A stretch of DNA of 64,000 nt from Polaromonas sp. C04. Its GTDB lineage: Bacteria; Pseudomonadota; Gammaproteobacteria; Burkholderiales; Burkholderiaceae_C. Where the stretch lies: NCBI RefSeq assembly GCF_002002705.1, contig NZ_MUNS01000020.1, positions 124,001 to 188,000 on the forward strand, in the 5' to 3' direction. The notes below the pieces were generated by a model that worked only from the letters and a program-made list of their open reading frames with translations, searched no databases and was not told the DNA's origin. Shown piece after piece: positions 1-7,855 of the stretch. The position numbers and the translations under genes are program-made. Every line of letters begins with the position of its first letter. The first letter of the stretch is position 1.

Positions 1-204
1 CGTCCCTGCGGCCGGCGCCGCTCGCCGCCTGAGCGGGATATTTATTTAGGGTTGTGTGCGCTGGCAGACGGTGATGTGGCGGCGCTGCGCGCACAATCGG
101 AACACCGATTGAGACGGTATGCAATTGATGCGGTATTCGCTAGCAGGGTGATCTTCAGCGCACCCATCCCCCTTGAGGGGCCAGCAACCTGCCGGAGCGT
201 CAAT

Positions 205-897
205 TTGGCCACCACCGAAAACCACCTGATCGAACTGCTCCCGCGCAAAGACCGCCTGCGCCTTCTGGGCCTGTGCGAGCCTGTCCACCTGGTACTGGGG
301 GCGGTGCTGTGCGAGCCCGCCAAGCCGACGCGCCATGCCTACTTTCCCCTCGACGGCTTTATCTCACTGGTGGCGCCGGTTGACGGCAAACCGGGTCTGG
401 AAGTCGGTATGGTGGGGCGTGAAGGCATGCTCGGGGCGCAACTGGCCCTGGGTGTAGCGGCCGTGCCATTGCATGCACTGGTGCAAGGCCCCGGGACGGC
501 GTGGCGCATCGGGGCCGGTGCCTTCCGGCGCGAATTGGCCCACAGTGCGTCCTTGCGACGCGTCATGGACCGTTACCTTTACGTGTTGATGGCGCAGTTG
601 GCCACCGCCGCCGTGTGCGTGCGTTTTCATCTGATAGGCCCCCGCCTGGCGCGCTGGCTGCTGATGAGCCAGGACCGGGCACACAGCGACAGCTTTCCCG
701 TGACCCAGGAATTCCTCGCCTACATGCTCGGTGTACGCCGCGTCGGCATCACGGCCGCCGCGGGCGCCTTGCAGCGCGACGGGCTCATCAAATACCACCG
801 CGGGGATCTCACGGTGCTCGACCGCAGCGGCCTGGAAGCCGCCGCGTGCGGCTGCTATGCCGAGGATCGGCAGTCTTACGCCGGCGTGCTGGCCTGA
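205..897 (+). CDS. Crp/Fnr-family transcriptional regulator (copy 1)
   Basis: Predicted DNA-binding regulator of about 230 residues: a cyclic-nucleotide-binding-type beta-roll (about residues 15-125), a dimerisation helix, and a C-terminal winged helix with QEFLAYMLGVRRVGIT as the helix-turn-helix. I chose the TTG at 205 because GGAG sits 9 bases upstream and the domain begins just after it; the frame stays open back to position 52. The ligand loop (REGMLGAQLALG) lacks the Glu and Arg that bind cAMP in Crp, and there is no N-terminal Fnr cysteine cluster, so the effector is unknown. It is the most divergent of three such regulators here. It overlaps the end of the convergent yihY-like gene by 22 bases. 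Family assignment is firm, start moderate. Confidence 0.85.
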   Translation: MATTENHLIELLPRKDRLRLLGLCEPVHLVLGAVLCEPAKPTRHAYFPLDGFISLVAPVDGKPGLEVGMVGREGMLGAQLALGVAAVPLHALVQGPGTAWRIGAGAFRRELAHSASLRRVMDRYLYVLMAQLATAAVCVRFHLIGPRLARWLLMSQDRAHSDSFPVTQEFLAYMLGVRRVGITAAAGALQRDGLIKYHRGDLTVLDRSGLEAAACGCYAEDRQSYAGVLA

Positions 898-1778
898 GTC
901 TGTGTTCGCACCTCGTCGTTGCTGCCTTTTCTCGACCCCAGGGTGTTCGCATACACCCAGGTGAATTCGGCGCCGATCAGGAATATCTGGGCCGAGTAAT
1001 AGACCCACAGCAGGATCACCACGAGCGAGCCGGCCGCGCCGAAGCCCGAGACGATGCCGCTGCCCCCGACATACCAGCCGATCAGTGACTTGCCCAGGGT
1101 AAACAGCAGGGCCGTGAACCCGGCGCCGATCCAGACATCCTTCCATTGCACGTGCGCACGCGGCATGACCTTGTAGATCAACGCAAACAGGGCGCCCACC
1201 AGCAGGAAACCGCCCACCGCATTGGTTGTTGCCGCCACCGCGTACCACGACCCAAAAATGGGTTCCAGCCAGCGGCCCGCCGTGGCCAGTGCGGCACTTG
1301 CGACGAGCGATACGATGAGAAGGAAACCGATGGCAAGAACCATCCCGAAAGAAAGCAGGCGTGCCCGCACGAGCGCGAGCCAGCCATTCGTGCGCTGCTG
1401 CGCGGGAACGCGCCAGATGCGATCCAGTGAATTCTGCAGCTCACCGAACACCGACGTGGCACCCACGAACAGCAGCACCACGCCGGCCGCGGTGGCCGCC
1501 ACGCCTTGGGCCGGCTTATGGACGCTGGCCAGCAATCCCTGCACGGCGTTCGCGCCCTGGTCGCCCATCAGTGAACGCAATTGCCCGGCGATCTCGCCGC
1601 GGGCGGCGTCCTGGCCAAATACGAGCCCCGCCACGGCAATGACGATCAGCAACAGCGGCGCCAGCGAGAACATGGTGTAGTACGCCAGCGCCGCGCCCAT
1701 GCTCGGCGCGTAATCGTCAACCCATGAATTTGCGACTTGCCTGGCCAGAGTCCAGCAGGAACGGGTGTCGATATGCAT
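876..1778 (-). CDS. YihY/BrkB family inner-membrane protein
   Basis: About 300 residues with six predicted membrane segments, including LAPLLLIVIAVAGLVFG, GFLLIVSLVASAALATAG and SLVVILLWVYYSAQIFLIGA. The family signature is present: an early GAALAYYTMFSLAPLLL stretch and a late WVYYSAQIFLIGAEFTWVYA stretch. Members were once called ribonuclease BN or BrkB; the molecular role is unsettled (transport or envelope integrity is suggested). ATG 1778 is preferred over a TTG at 1793. The gene diverges from the hypothetical gene at 1971, and a TGTGCG-type palindrome lies in the shared upstream region. The C-terminus overlaps the preceding convergent regulator gene. Confidence 0.88.
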   Translation of the reverse strand: MHIDTRSCWTLARQVANSWVDDYAPSMGAALAYYTMFSLAPLLLIVIAVAGLVFGQDAARGEIAGQLRSLMGDQGANAVQGLLASVHKPAQGVAATAAGVVLLFVGATSVFGELQNSLDRIWRVPAQQRTNGWLALVRARLLSFGMVLAIGFLLIVSLVASAALATAGRWLEPIFGSWYAVAATTNAVGGFLLVGALFALIYKVMPRAHVQWKDVWIGAGFTALLFTLGKSLIGWYVGGSGIVSGFGAAGSLVVILLWVYYSAQIFLIGAEFTWVYANTLGSRKGSNDEVRTQTQASTPA

Positions 1779-1884
1779 GGGATGGCGCGGCAAGTGGGCG
1801 AAAAGCCCATCATCGGCGTCTTGGACACGCCCGTCCGTCAGCGAGAAGTGGCATCGGGCGTCGGAATTGGCCTACGAGGAGGAC

Positions 1885-2120
1885 TTTGTTGGATACCGCA
1901 CAGACCGGCACTCTCCTCGTCTCGTATGGTAGGGCTCCCGTACGTAGTGCCCTGCCGTACTTGAGACCCCATGCAAGCTGTTCCGATGCCTCGCTCCATT
2001 TCATTGCCAGAGACGCTCCTGGCCAGGCATGCGCCCGACGCAGCCAGCGGCCCGCACCGATGCACTCCGCAGGGCCATGCCGACCATCAGTTTGTCGCCA
2101 TGCTCAACGCCTATCGAGCC
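1885..2120 (+). repeat. duplicated promoter plus 5' coding block, copy 1
   Basis: This block, containing the palindrome, a CTCCTCGTCTCGTATGGT stretch and the first roughly 48 codons of the gene at 1971, is related to 5219-5450. The first 23 bases (1885-1907 and 5219-5241) are identical. The two ATGs fall at the same place apart from a 3-base difference. The second copy loses homology at about 5450. Confidence 0.8.
1887..1902. promoter_or_regulatory. Crp-like palindrome, site A
   Basis: TGTTGGATACCGCACA, followed by GAC. The right half is a perfect match to the recurrent TGTGCGNTANCGCACA element and the left half matches 4 of 6 positions. Its centre is about 76 bases before the ATG at 1971, between divergent genes. 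It lies in a block repeated almost exactly at 5219-5261. Confidence 0.55.
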
Positions 2121-2474
2121 AGCGGCGGACTTGGCCGGACCGGGGAGGTTTTGAAGATGCTCAAATACCATGACGAAAGCCCGGTCACAAAGCTCGCGAA
2201 CTGGATCCTCAAGAGAAAAGTGATCTGCTTCGAGTGGCGTTCGCAAACGTGGCTGCCCTGGTTTCAGTTCCACCACGCCGACATGCGCCCGCAACCGGAG
2301 CTGGCGCCGGTGTTCGCGGAGTTGACCCCCGTCTTCGATCCCTGGGAACTGGCGAACTGGTTTGCGCAGCCCAATCCATGGCTTGGGAATTGCACGCCTG
2401 CCGATACGCTACACGTCAATCCACCGGGGGTCCTGCATGCCGCGCGTGCCGACCGGTTCGTTGCCGCCGGATAG
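1971..2474 (+). CDS. hypothetical protein with MbcA/ParS/Xre antitoxin-like C-terminus
   Basis: 167 residues. The N-terminal 50 residues look disordered; the rest is Trp-rich (RSQTWLPWFQFHHADM). The tail, roughly residues 115-165 with DPWELANWFAQPNPWLG followed by ADTLHVNPPGVLHAARADRF, resembles the toxin-binding domain of MbcA/ParS/Xre antitoxins (W-x-x-x-PN-x-x-L then a short helix pair). No RES-type or other recognisable toxin gene is adjacent, so a toxin-antitoxin role is not supported by context. A truncated relative lies at 5302. Coding is well supported by length and by conservation of the N-terminus with the second copy; function is unknown. Confidence 0.7.
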   Translation: MQAVPMPRSISLPETLLARHAPDAASGPHRCTPQGHADHQFVAMLNAYRASGGLGRTGEVLKMLKYHDESPVTKLANWILKRKVICFEWRSQTWLPWFQFHHADMRPQPELAPVFAELTPVFDPWELANWFAQPNPWLGNCTPADTLHVNPPGVLHAARADRFVAAG

Positions 2475-2615
2475 GCCGGCGCGGGAGACTTTCCTACAGC
2501 CGCTTCCATGAATGTCCGACACCGCACGCGGGTGCGGCGCGTCATGATTCTCCCATTCAACTCGCGGTGTCGCGGCATCCCTTCACCCATTTCAACCCAT
2601 CGCAAAGGAACACTC

Positions 2616-2996
2616 ATGAATACCGATAACCCCCTGGAACAATCCAGCGTGTTTGCAGACCGCACCGCCCAGTCGGCCGACAAGGCCATCAAGGCGACCC
2701 AGCGTGTGGCCAATGATGCTCTGAACACTCTGGCCGGCAGCGTTGAGGATATGCGTCAGCAAGCCGCACCGCTGCTCAACCGTGCTACCCAGCAGGTCAA
2801 TACATTGGCTCAGCAGGGGATGGACAGCGTTCGCGACACGTCACAACAGCTTCGTGAGCAGGCGATACGCGCGGCGGACAGTACGGTGAGCTACGTCAAG
2901 GAGGAGCCCGTCAAGGCGATGTTGATTGCGGCTGCCACCGGGGCGGCGCTGATGGCGCTGCTCAGCCTGATGATTCGTTCACGGGATCGCGGCTAG
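2616..2996 (+). CDS. DUF883 (ElaB/YqjD-like) membrane-anchored protein
   Basis: 126 residues: a long charged amphipathic helix (about residues 15-95, rich in Gln, Ala and Asp) and a single C-terminal membrane anchor, KAMLIAAATGAALMALLSLM, ending in RSRDRG. This is the ElaB/YqjD/YgaM layout; E. coli members are stationary-phase inner-membrane proteins that bind ribosomes. The ATG at 2616 has AAAGGAA 5-11 bases upstream; an in-frame extension to 2508 lacks a good site. First of a run of three small envelope/stress genes on the plus strand (2616-3513), each with its own strong ribosome-binding site. Confidence 0.85.
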   Translation: MNTDNPLEQSSVFADRTAQSADKAIKATQRVANDALNTLAGSVEDMRQQAAPLLNRATQQVNTLAQQGMDSVRDTSQQLREQAIRAADSTVSYVKEEPVKAMLIAAATGAALMALLSLMIRSRDRG

Positions 2997-3082
2997 AGGC
3001 ACTGCTGTCGCCAATAAACCCATGTTTTGACTCTGCCATCGACCGATCAATGTCTCGATTTTCCACTTCGAAAGGATTCCCC

Positions 3083-3325
3083 ATGAACCGTATGCTTCTA
3101 ATTTCGGCGGTACTCGTCACCCTGAGCCTGGGTGCCTGCGATAAACAACCCACGGTCGTCAATGTCCCTGCGGCCCCGGCCGCAGTGCCCGGTCCCGCGG
3201 GCCCACCAGGTGCGACCGGCGCAACCGGCGATCAGGGGAATCAAGGCAGCAAGGGCGACCCCGGCAAGACGGGTAACAGCACGGCGGTGATCGTCGTGCC
3301 GCCGGCCTCCGCGCCAGCGAACTGA
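3083..3325 (+). CDS. small collagen-like lipoprotein (copy 1)
   Basis: 80 residues. The signal peptide MNRMLLISAVLVTLSLGAC ends in a lipobox (LSLGAC), so the mature protein should be lipidated at Cys. Then comes a short Pro/Ala linker, about nine Gly-X-Y triplets (GPAGPPGATGATGDQGNQG and on), and the tail TAVIVVPPASAPAN. The same architecture, including the VIVVPPA-type tail, recurs in the longer protein at 35538-35909. ATG 3083 follows AAAGGA. Bacterial collagen-like stalks usually trimerise, but here the triplet run is very short. Function unknown. Confidence 0.75.
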   Translation: MNRMLLISAVLVTLSLGACDKQPTVVNVPAAPAAVPGPAGPPGATGATGDQGNQGSKGDPGKTGNSTAVIVVPPASAPAN

Positions 3326-3357
3326 GTCCAGCCTTTATCACGTCAAAGGAGAATTCC

Positions 3358-3513
3358 ATGTTAGGCACCATACTGTTGATCGTTCTGATCGTGCTGCTGA
3401 TCGGTGCCATTCCAAGCTGGCCGCACAGCAGAAGCTGGGGTTACGCGCCCAGCGGCGGGCTGGGGCTGGTAGTGATCATCGTCATCGTGCTGCTGTTGAT
3501 GGGACGGCTTTGA
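3358..3513 (+). CDS. DUF3309 small membrane protein
   Basis: 51 residues, begins MLGTILLIVLIVLLIGAIP, then a polar centre SWPHSRSWGYAPSGG, then a second hydrophobic segment ending LLLMGRL. This matches the DUF3309 pattern (hydrophobic helix, WPHSR-x-WGY-x-PSGG loop, hydrophobic helix) end to end. AAAGGAG lies 7-13 bases before the ATG. These tiny two-helix membrane proteins are common in Burkholderiales near stress genes; their role is unknown. Coding is well supported despite the small size, because the family motif spans the whole frame. Confidence 0.85.
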   Translation: MLGTILLIVLIVLLIGAIPSWPHSRSWGYAPSGGLGLVVIIVIVLLLMGRL

Positions 3514-3621
3514 CCGGTCTTTCGCGCCTGACGGCGGCATTGGCAGACACCGCCGTGCTGGCGGCTCGGCGCCAGCACGCGCAAGCAAAGTAGCGGCGGT
3601 GCATGGCTCTGCACCTTGTCC

Positions 3622-4953
3622 ATGCCAGCGCATTCTTCTGCGTTGGATAGTTTGGCCCCGGGAAACATAGGCACGCAGAATCAAGCTTTGGAAAATCCGG
3701 CGCAAATATCCTTGCTGGGCGGTCTCGGCGCGGGACTGATCACCGGCGCGGCCGACGATGATCCGAGTGGAATTGCCACCTATTCCCAGGTAGGCGCCGC
3801 TTACGGGTACGGTACGCTGTGGACAGTCCTCCTGGCCCTGCCATTGATGATCGGTATCCAGACGATATGCGCGCGCATCGGGCGTGTCACCGGGCAGGGT
3901 CTGGCTGCGAATATTCGTTCGCAGTGCCCGTTCGCGTTGGCGATCGGCTTCGTTTTCCTGCTATTTGTGGCCAATATCATCAACCTGTCGGCAGACATTG
4001 GCGCGATGGGGGCGGCCATGAAATTGCTGATAGGTGGCCCGGCGTTTGCCTATGCCGCCGGCTTCGCAGTGGTGTCGGTGCTGCTGCAGGTATTCATCCC
4101 GTTCGATTCGTATTCCCCGCTGCTCAAGGTCATGACGTTCAGTTTGTTTGCCTATGTCGGCACGGTCCTGGTCATCCATGTACCCTGGCTCGACGTGGCC
4201 AAGGGCACGTTCATGCCGGCTGTCGAATTCAATGCCAAATATGCAGTGGCCGTCGTTGCCGTATTCGGAACGACGATCAGCCCGTACCTGTTTTTCTGGC
4301 AGGCCTCGCAGGAGGCGAACGAAGTGCGCATCACCCCCCGGCGCAAGCCACTCAGACGGGCATCGGACCAGGGCCCGGATGCGTTGCGGCGAATCAACGT
4401 GGACACCATCACCGGGATGCTGTTTTCCGAAGTTGTCGCGTTCTTCATCATTCTGACCGCTGCGGTCGTGTTGCACGCCAATGGCAAGACCGATATCCAG
4501 ACCTCATCCGATGCGGCCGCCGCATTGCTTCCTATCGCAGGCAAGTTTGCGTTCTGGCTCTTTGCCGCCGGCATCATCGGCACCGGGCTGCTCGCGCTGC
4601 CGGTGTTGGCCGGTTCGTGTGCCTACGCACTGGGCGAGACCTTCCGCTGGAAAACCGGCCTCGAGGCCAAGCCGCGCAAGGCCAAGCTGTTCTACGCCAC
4701 CATCGCGCTGGCCACGCTGATTGGCATGGGGCTGAGTTTCTCGCCGATGGACCCGATCAAGATGCTGTTCTGGAGCGCGGTTATCAATGGCGTGATTGCC
4801 GTGCCGCTCATGCTGGTGATCATGTTTCTGGCGAGCCGGCGCAAGGTGATGGGCAAGTTTTCCATCCCGCTGCGACTGAAGCTCGTCGGCTGGATGGCCA
4901 CCCTGGTGATGGCTGCTGCAGCGATCGTGATGTTTGTCACCTGGGGCAACTGA
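3622..4953 (+). CDS. Nramp-like divalent metal transporter
   Basis: About 443 residues and 11 predicted membrane segments, alignable to Nramp/MntH from LGAGLITGAADDDPSG onward. Transmembrane segment 1 carries DDDPSG where MntH has DPGN. Segment 6 reads GTTISPYLFFWQASQE where MntH has the MPH motif, so the methionine that favours Mn2+/Fe2+ is replaced by Ser. Substrate therefore cannot be taken as Mn2+. ATG 3622 is used; a TTG two codons earlier is possible and no strong ribosome-binding site is visible. It follows the DUF3309 gene by 108 bases. Confidence 0.85.
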   Translation: MPAHSSALDSLAPGNIGTQNQALENPAQISLLGGLGAGLITGAADDDPSGIATYSQVGAAYGYGTLWTVLLALPLMIGIQTICARIGRVTGQGLAANIRSQCPFALAIGFVFLLFVANIINLSADIGAMGAAMKLLIGGPAFAYAAGFAVVSVLLQVFIPFDSYSPLLKVMTFSLFAYVGTVLVIHVPWLDVAKGTFMPAVEFNAKYAVAVVAVFGTTISPYLFFWQASQEANEVRITPRRKPLRRASDQGPDALRRINVDTITGMLFSEVVAFFIILTAAVVLHANGKTDIQTSSDAAAALLPIAGKFAFWLFAAGIIGTGLLALPVLAGSCAYALGETFRWKTGLEAKPRKAKLFYATIALATLIGMGLSFSPMDPIKMLFWSAVINGVIAVPLMLVIMFLASRRKVMGKFSIPLRLKLVGWMATLVMAAAAIVMFVTWGN

Positions 4954-4954
4954 C

Positions 4955-4970
4955 GCCGGGTGCTCCCGGC
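4955..4970 (+). terminator. possible hairpin terminator after the Nramp-like gene
   Basis: GCCGGG-TGCT-CCCGGC, a perfect 6-bp stem starting one base after the stop codon. There is no T-run behind it, so intrinsic termination is uncertain. Confidence 0.3.
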
Positions 4971-5160
4971 GGCCCTGCACCGTAATCAGCAAGCCCCAAA
5001 GAAACTGGAGCCGGCTTTGATGGAGGCCTCTCAGAATCAGTCCCGAACCTGGCAGCATCCGTAGCACCAGCGAGGTTTTGCCATGGTTTTGGTTGTCATT
5101 TCGTGAGTACCCCAATGCGCCAGGGGCCATTGAAATCTGTGCCGAATTGCGTGTTGTGTC

Positions 5161-5176
5161 TGTGCGTTACCGCACG
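5161..5176. promoter_or_regulatory. Crp-like palindrome, site B
   Basis: TGTGCGTTACCGCACG, preceded by GTC. It matches the TGTGCGNTANCGCACA consensus at 11 of 12 defined positions. Its centre is about 133 bases before the ATG at 5302. Confidence 0.65.
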
Positions 5177-5218
5177 GATGGGAGGCGGGGAGGCCTCGCG
5201 GGCTCGTTTTGGGTGGCT

Positions 5219-5450
5219 TTTGTTGGATACCGCACAGACCGATAGCCTCCTCGTCTCGTATGGTGGACTCCAGTCGGGCCCCAACCGCCCTGGAAACCCC
5301 CATGCAAACTGCTCTGATGTCCCGATCCCTTTCATCGCCGGAGATGGCCGTGGCCGGACGTGCGCCTGACGCAGCGTATGGGCCACATCGATGCTCCCGG
5401 GAGAGTTACGCCGACCAGCAGTTTGTCGCCATGCTTAACGGCTATCGAGG
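5219..5450 (+). repeat. duplicated promoter plus 5' coding block, copy 2
   Basis: Partner of 1885-2120. It carries the same promoter-proximal 23 bases, the CTCCTCGTCTCGTATGGT stretch and the first 49 codons. Homology ends at about 5450, next to the palindrome at 5457. Confidence 0.8.
5221..5236. promoter_or_regulatory. Crp-like palindrome, site C
   Basis: TGTTGGATACCGCACA, followed by GAC, identical to site A at 1887. Its centre is about 73 bases before the ATG at 5302, close to the 76 bases at copy 1. Confidence 0.55.
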
Positions 5451-5604
5451 TTTGAACGTTCGTTACCGTACAGACGAAGGGTTATTCGTTGTGCTATACA
5501 GAAAATGCGAGGCGACATGGCGAACCGCGTGCACGGGTCGCGGCGTCCGGGAGCCGGTGCGGCGTTTGCATTACTTATTTCAGCGACAGGTGCGGCATGA
5601 TTGA
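5302..5604 (+). pseudogene. truncated paralogue of the gene at 1971
   Basis: The first 49 residues align with the protein at 1971 (both begin MQ..., share GPHRC, then ADxQFVAMLNxYR). After GYRG the two diverge completely: the remaining frame (LNVRYRTDEGLFVV...) encodes none of the Trp-rich or antitoxin-like part and simply reads through the promoter region of the next gene. The loss of homology falls within a few bases of palindrome site D. A 100-residue product could still be made, but the conserved domain is absent, so I treat it as a broken copy left by a duplication. Confidence 0.7.
5457..5472. promoter_or_regulatory. Crp-like palindrome, site D
   Basis: CGTTCGTTACCGTACA, followed by GAC. 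It matches 9 of 12 positions of the consensus halves plus the central TA. Its centre is about 132 bases before the ATG at 5597. It marks the end of homology of the truncated paralogue. Confidence 0.45.
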
Positions 5605-5971
5605 ATCGGCACCCACACAGGGTGACAACCTGGCGCATACGGCTTCAGGAATGCCGGGTTCCGCCTCGTCTGTGTGCGCACCGTTGAATATCTCAATCGA
5701 GGATTGGGACATTTTGTTTCGTGCAGTCGAGGAACGACTCAGGCGGATGGTCTATGAGCGCCATACCGCCGCAAGTCCTGCGAGGACGCACGACCTGAGG
5801 GGGTCAGCCCAGGAAATCGTGCTGGAGTGTGTCGCGGCGCTGGACCAACTGCACGCGGCACTGACGCTTGAACGTCAGAGGCGCCGTCAACTGGAGCCGG
5901 ACGTGCGGGATGTACAAGCTGCCTGGAGCCTGGCCCGTGTCGAGTTGGATGATGCACACTCCAGGAGGTAG
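5597..5971 (+). CDS. hypothetical protein, helical
   Basis: 124 residues, not assigned to a named family. There is a disordered N-terminus (about residues 1-28), then ISIEDWDILFRAVEERLRRM, a predicted helix, and after a gap a helix-rich C-terminus with many Arg and Glu (ALDQLHAALTLERQRRRQLE). There is no signal peptide or membrane segment. The ATG at 5597 is chosen because the composition becomes protein-like there; a further 36 upstream codons are open but overlap the broken paralogue. It is probably served by the promoter region around site D. The 73-base gap to the small membrane gene at 6045 would allow co-transcription. Confidence 0.6.
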   Translation: MIESAPTQGDNLAHTASGMPGSASSVCAPLNISIEDWDILFRAVEERLRRMVYERHTAASPARTHDLRGSAQEIVLECVAALDQLHAALTLERQRRRQLEPDVRDVQAAWSLARVELDDAHSRR

Positions 5972-6044
5972 TTTTGCTCGCGGGCTGATTTGTGTCGGCA
6001 CTTCCCGCAACCACCGGGTTTTAACAATGTGAAAGGTAAAAAGA

Positions 6045-6269
6045 ATGTTTCGAGCGATTTTGACGGCCGCCCTTGCCTTGACATTGTTTTGCGCATGTCT
6101 GCTCGGCTTGTCGCAACTCGCTTTGGCCGCGCTGGGGCGGCCACTTTCAGCGGCTGAGCTGGTTGCAGCAGCGCTCGTGCTGGTCGCCATAGCCATCGTC
6201 GTCTTGCTTCGCCGAAAAAGGCATATTCAAAGAAAATACCTGAACATGCAGGACTCGGCCCTTTGGTAG
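6045..6269 (+). CDS. small two-helix membrane protein
   Basis: 74 residues with two hydrophobic segments (AILTAALALTLFCACLLGLS and AAELVAAALVLVAIAIVVLL), followed by a basic tail RRKRHIQRKY, which suggests the C-terminus is cytoplasmic. GAAAGG lies about 9 bases upstream of the ATG. Not a family I can name. It converges on the Crp-like gene ending at 6306. Confidence 0.6.
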   Translation: MFRAILTAALALTLFCACLLGLSQLALAALGRPLSAAELVAAALVLVAIAIVVLLRRKRHIQRKYLNMQDSALW

Positions 6270-6305
6270 GATGGCTCCCTGGCGGTACTGCACATGGGGC
6301 AGCCG

Positions 6306-6998
6306 TCAGCTCCACTCCTTTTTGATCACGGCGTAGCACTCACACGCCCGGCGCTCCAGGCCGATCCGGTCCAGCACGGCAATGTGGCCCCGACGGTAGC
6401 GAATCAAACCGGCGCGCTGCAGCTTCCCGGCGGCCTCCGTAATGCCTTCCCGGCGCACCCCGAGCATATTGGCGATCAATTCCTGCGTAACCACCAGTTC
6501 GTGCGAGGGGACTCGATCAAGGACCGCCAGCAGCCAGCGGCACAGTTGCTGCTCCACCGAATGGTGCCGGTTGCATGCCGCGGTTTGGCACATCTGTGCG
6601 ATCAGCGCCTGGGTGTAGCGCAGCAGCAAGCGCTGCAGCGAACCCCCGCGATTGAATTCCTGCAACAGCTTGCGGCGCTCCAGCCGATAGGCGTGGCCCG
6701 CGATGCACACCACGGCCGAGCTGGGCGTGGTGTCCCCTCCCATGAAGAGCGAAATACCCACCATGCCTTCATTGCCCACCCCCGCCGTTTCGGCCGATGC
6801 GCCGGAGGCCAGGACATAGTGCAGCGACACAATGGAGGTGGTCGGGAAATACGCATACTGCAACTGCCTGCCGGGCTCATACAGCATGGCGCCCAGCGGC
6901 AACGGCACCAGTTCCAGATGCGCTGCCAGACTGTCGAATTCCTCCGTCGGCAGGGCGGCCAGAAGGTGGTTTTGATTTGGACTATGGGGCGATGACAT
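6306..6998 (-). CDS. Crp/Fnr-family transcriptional regulator (copy 2), end of signalling operon
   Basis: 230 residues: beta-roll sensory domain (about 15-125; LPLGAMLYEPG, YAYFPTTSIVSLHYV, GNEGMVGISLFMGG), long dimer helix, and winged helix with TQELIANMLGVRREGITEAA. The cAMP-contact Arg of Crp is replaced (TPSSAVV), and there are no Fnr-type N-terminal cysteines. The ATG at 6998 was chosen because homology with the copy at 14852 starts right after it; the frame is open much further upstream but through the preceding gene. Last of five genes on the minus strand, 22 bases after the REC-PAS gene, so it is probably the transcriptional output of that operon. Confidence 0.88.
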   Translation of the reverse strand: MSSPHSPNQNHLLAALPTEEFDSLAAHLELVPLPLGAMLYEPGRQLQYAYFPTTSIVSLHYVLASGASAETAGVGNEGMVGISLFMGGDTTPSSAVVCIAGHAYRLERRKLLQEFNRGGSLQRLLLRYTQALIAQMCQTAACNRHHSVEQQLCRWLLAVLDRVPSHELVVTQELIANMLGVRREGITEAAGKLQRAGLIRYRRGHIAVLDRIGLERRACECYAVIKKEWS

Positions 6999-7020
6999 GG
7001 TGCCGGCTTTGCTGACCGTT

Positions 7021-7842
7021 CTATTTCCTGGGGGTGGTTTCCACGCCGATTCCGCGGTAGCCGGTGAAGCGGCAGGACTGGTTGAAGATCGGCTCCCCGC
7101 TGACCCGAAACTGCTGCTCCGAGCCATCGGCGTTGACGCGGCTGAAGGCGAAATCCAGAAACGGCTCGCGCGCGGCAATCTTGGCCTGAAGTATTTTTCG
7201 TTCCGTCTCGTTCCAGCCGCCAGCGTTGTCGTCGGTTGCCTTGCCCATGAGGGCCGTGGCCTCGATTCCCAGCGTCTCAAAAACCGGGCCACATACCGTG
7301 GTGAAATCCCCTGTCGCGTTCTGCTCCCAGTACCAGTCCGAGGCGAGCTCGGTCAGGCTGCGAAAGCGGGCCTCACTTTCGCGCAATTCGGCCGTGCGTT
7401 CCCGCACCGTTTGTTCCAGCAGCTGGTTGTAATTCTCAAGCGCTTTGTATAACAGCCGCACTTCCAGCATGTTGTGGATGCGCGTCTTGACTTCGAGCAG
7501 ATCAAACGGCTTGCTGATGAAGTCCTTGGCGCCGGCCTGCAACGCACGCAGCTTGTACCCAGGTTCGGCAGTCAGCACGATGACGGGAAGGTACCGGTTC
7601 GCCGCATTTTTTTTGAGCCCCTCCATCACCTGGAATCCATCCATGCCGGGCATCTTCAGGTCGAGCAAAATCAGGTCGTACGCGTTTTTCTCATGCAGGG
7701 CGCAAACCTCCTCGGGATTGATCGTGGAGGCAATGCAGGCGTAGCCGGCATCACCGAGTAATTGCTCAAGCAACTGCACGTTGGACACCTGGTCGTCAAC
7801 GATCAGAATGCGGGCGTTGAGAATATCGGTTGTGTTGACCAT
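7021..7842 (-). CDS. response regulator with REC and PAS domains
   Basis: 273 residues. An N-terminal receiver domain (about 8-125) has the acidic pair in ILIVDDQVSN, phospho-acceptor Asp in LILLDLKMPGMDG, and Lys in FISKPFDL. A coiled linker follows (LYKALENYNQLLEQTVRERT), then a C-terminal PAS domain (about 160-270; FRSLTELASDWYWEQNATGD). There is no DNA-binding, GGDEF or kinase output, so it probably acts by protein contact, perhaps on the Crp-like protein encoded next. AAGGAG sits about 7 bases before the ATG at 7842. Fourth gene of the operon; 13 bases separate it from cheB. Confidence 0.88.
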   Translation of the reverse strand: MVNTTDILNARILIVDDQVSNVQLLEQLLGDAGYACIASTINPEEVCALHEKNAYDLILLDLKMPGMDGFQVMEGLKKNAANRYLPVIVLTAEPGYKLRALQAGAKDFISKPFDLLEVKTRIHNMLEVRLLYKALENYNQLLEQTVRERTAELRESEARFRSLTELASDWYWEQNATGDFTTVCGPVFETLGIEATALMGKATDDNAGGWNETERKILQAKIAAREPFLDFAFSRVNADGSEQQFRVSGEPIFNQSCRFTGYRGIGVETTPRK

Positions 7843-7855
7843 TTCAATCTCCTTG

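Larger units (their letters stand above)
4971..5301. other. intergenic region, 331 bases
   Basis: No gene seen. The region holds two Crp-like palindromes (5161-5176 and 5221-5236) and the promoter half of the block duplicated from 1885. The stretch from 4971 to 5160 shows nothing recognisable. Confidence 0.6.

Noticed and set aside
52-70. Further copy of the Crp-like palindrome (TGTGCGCTGGCAGACG at 55-70)
   Set aside because: Only the left half matches; the right half is too degenerate to count.
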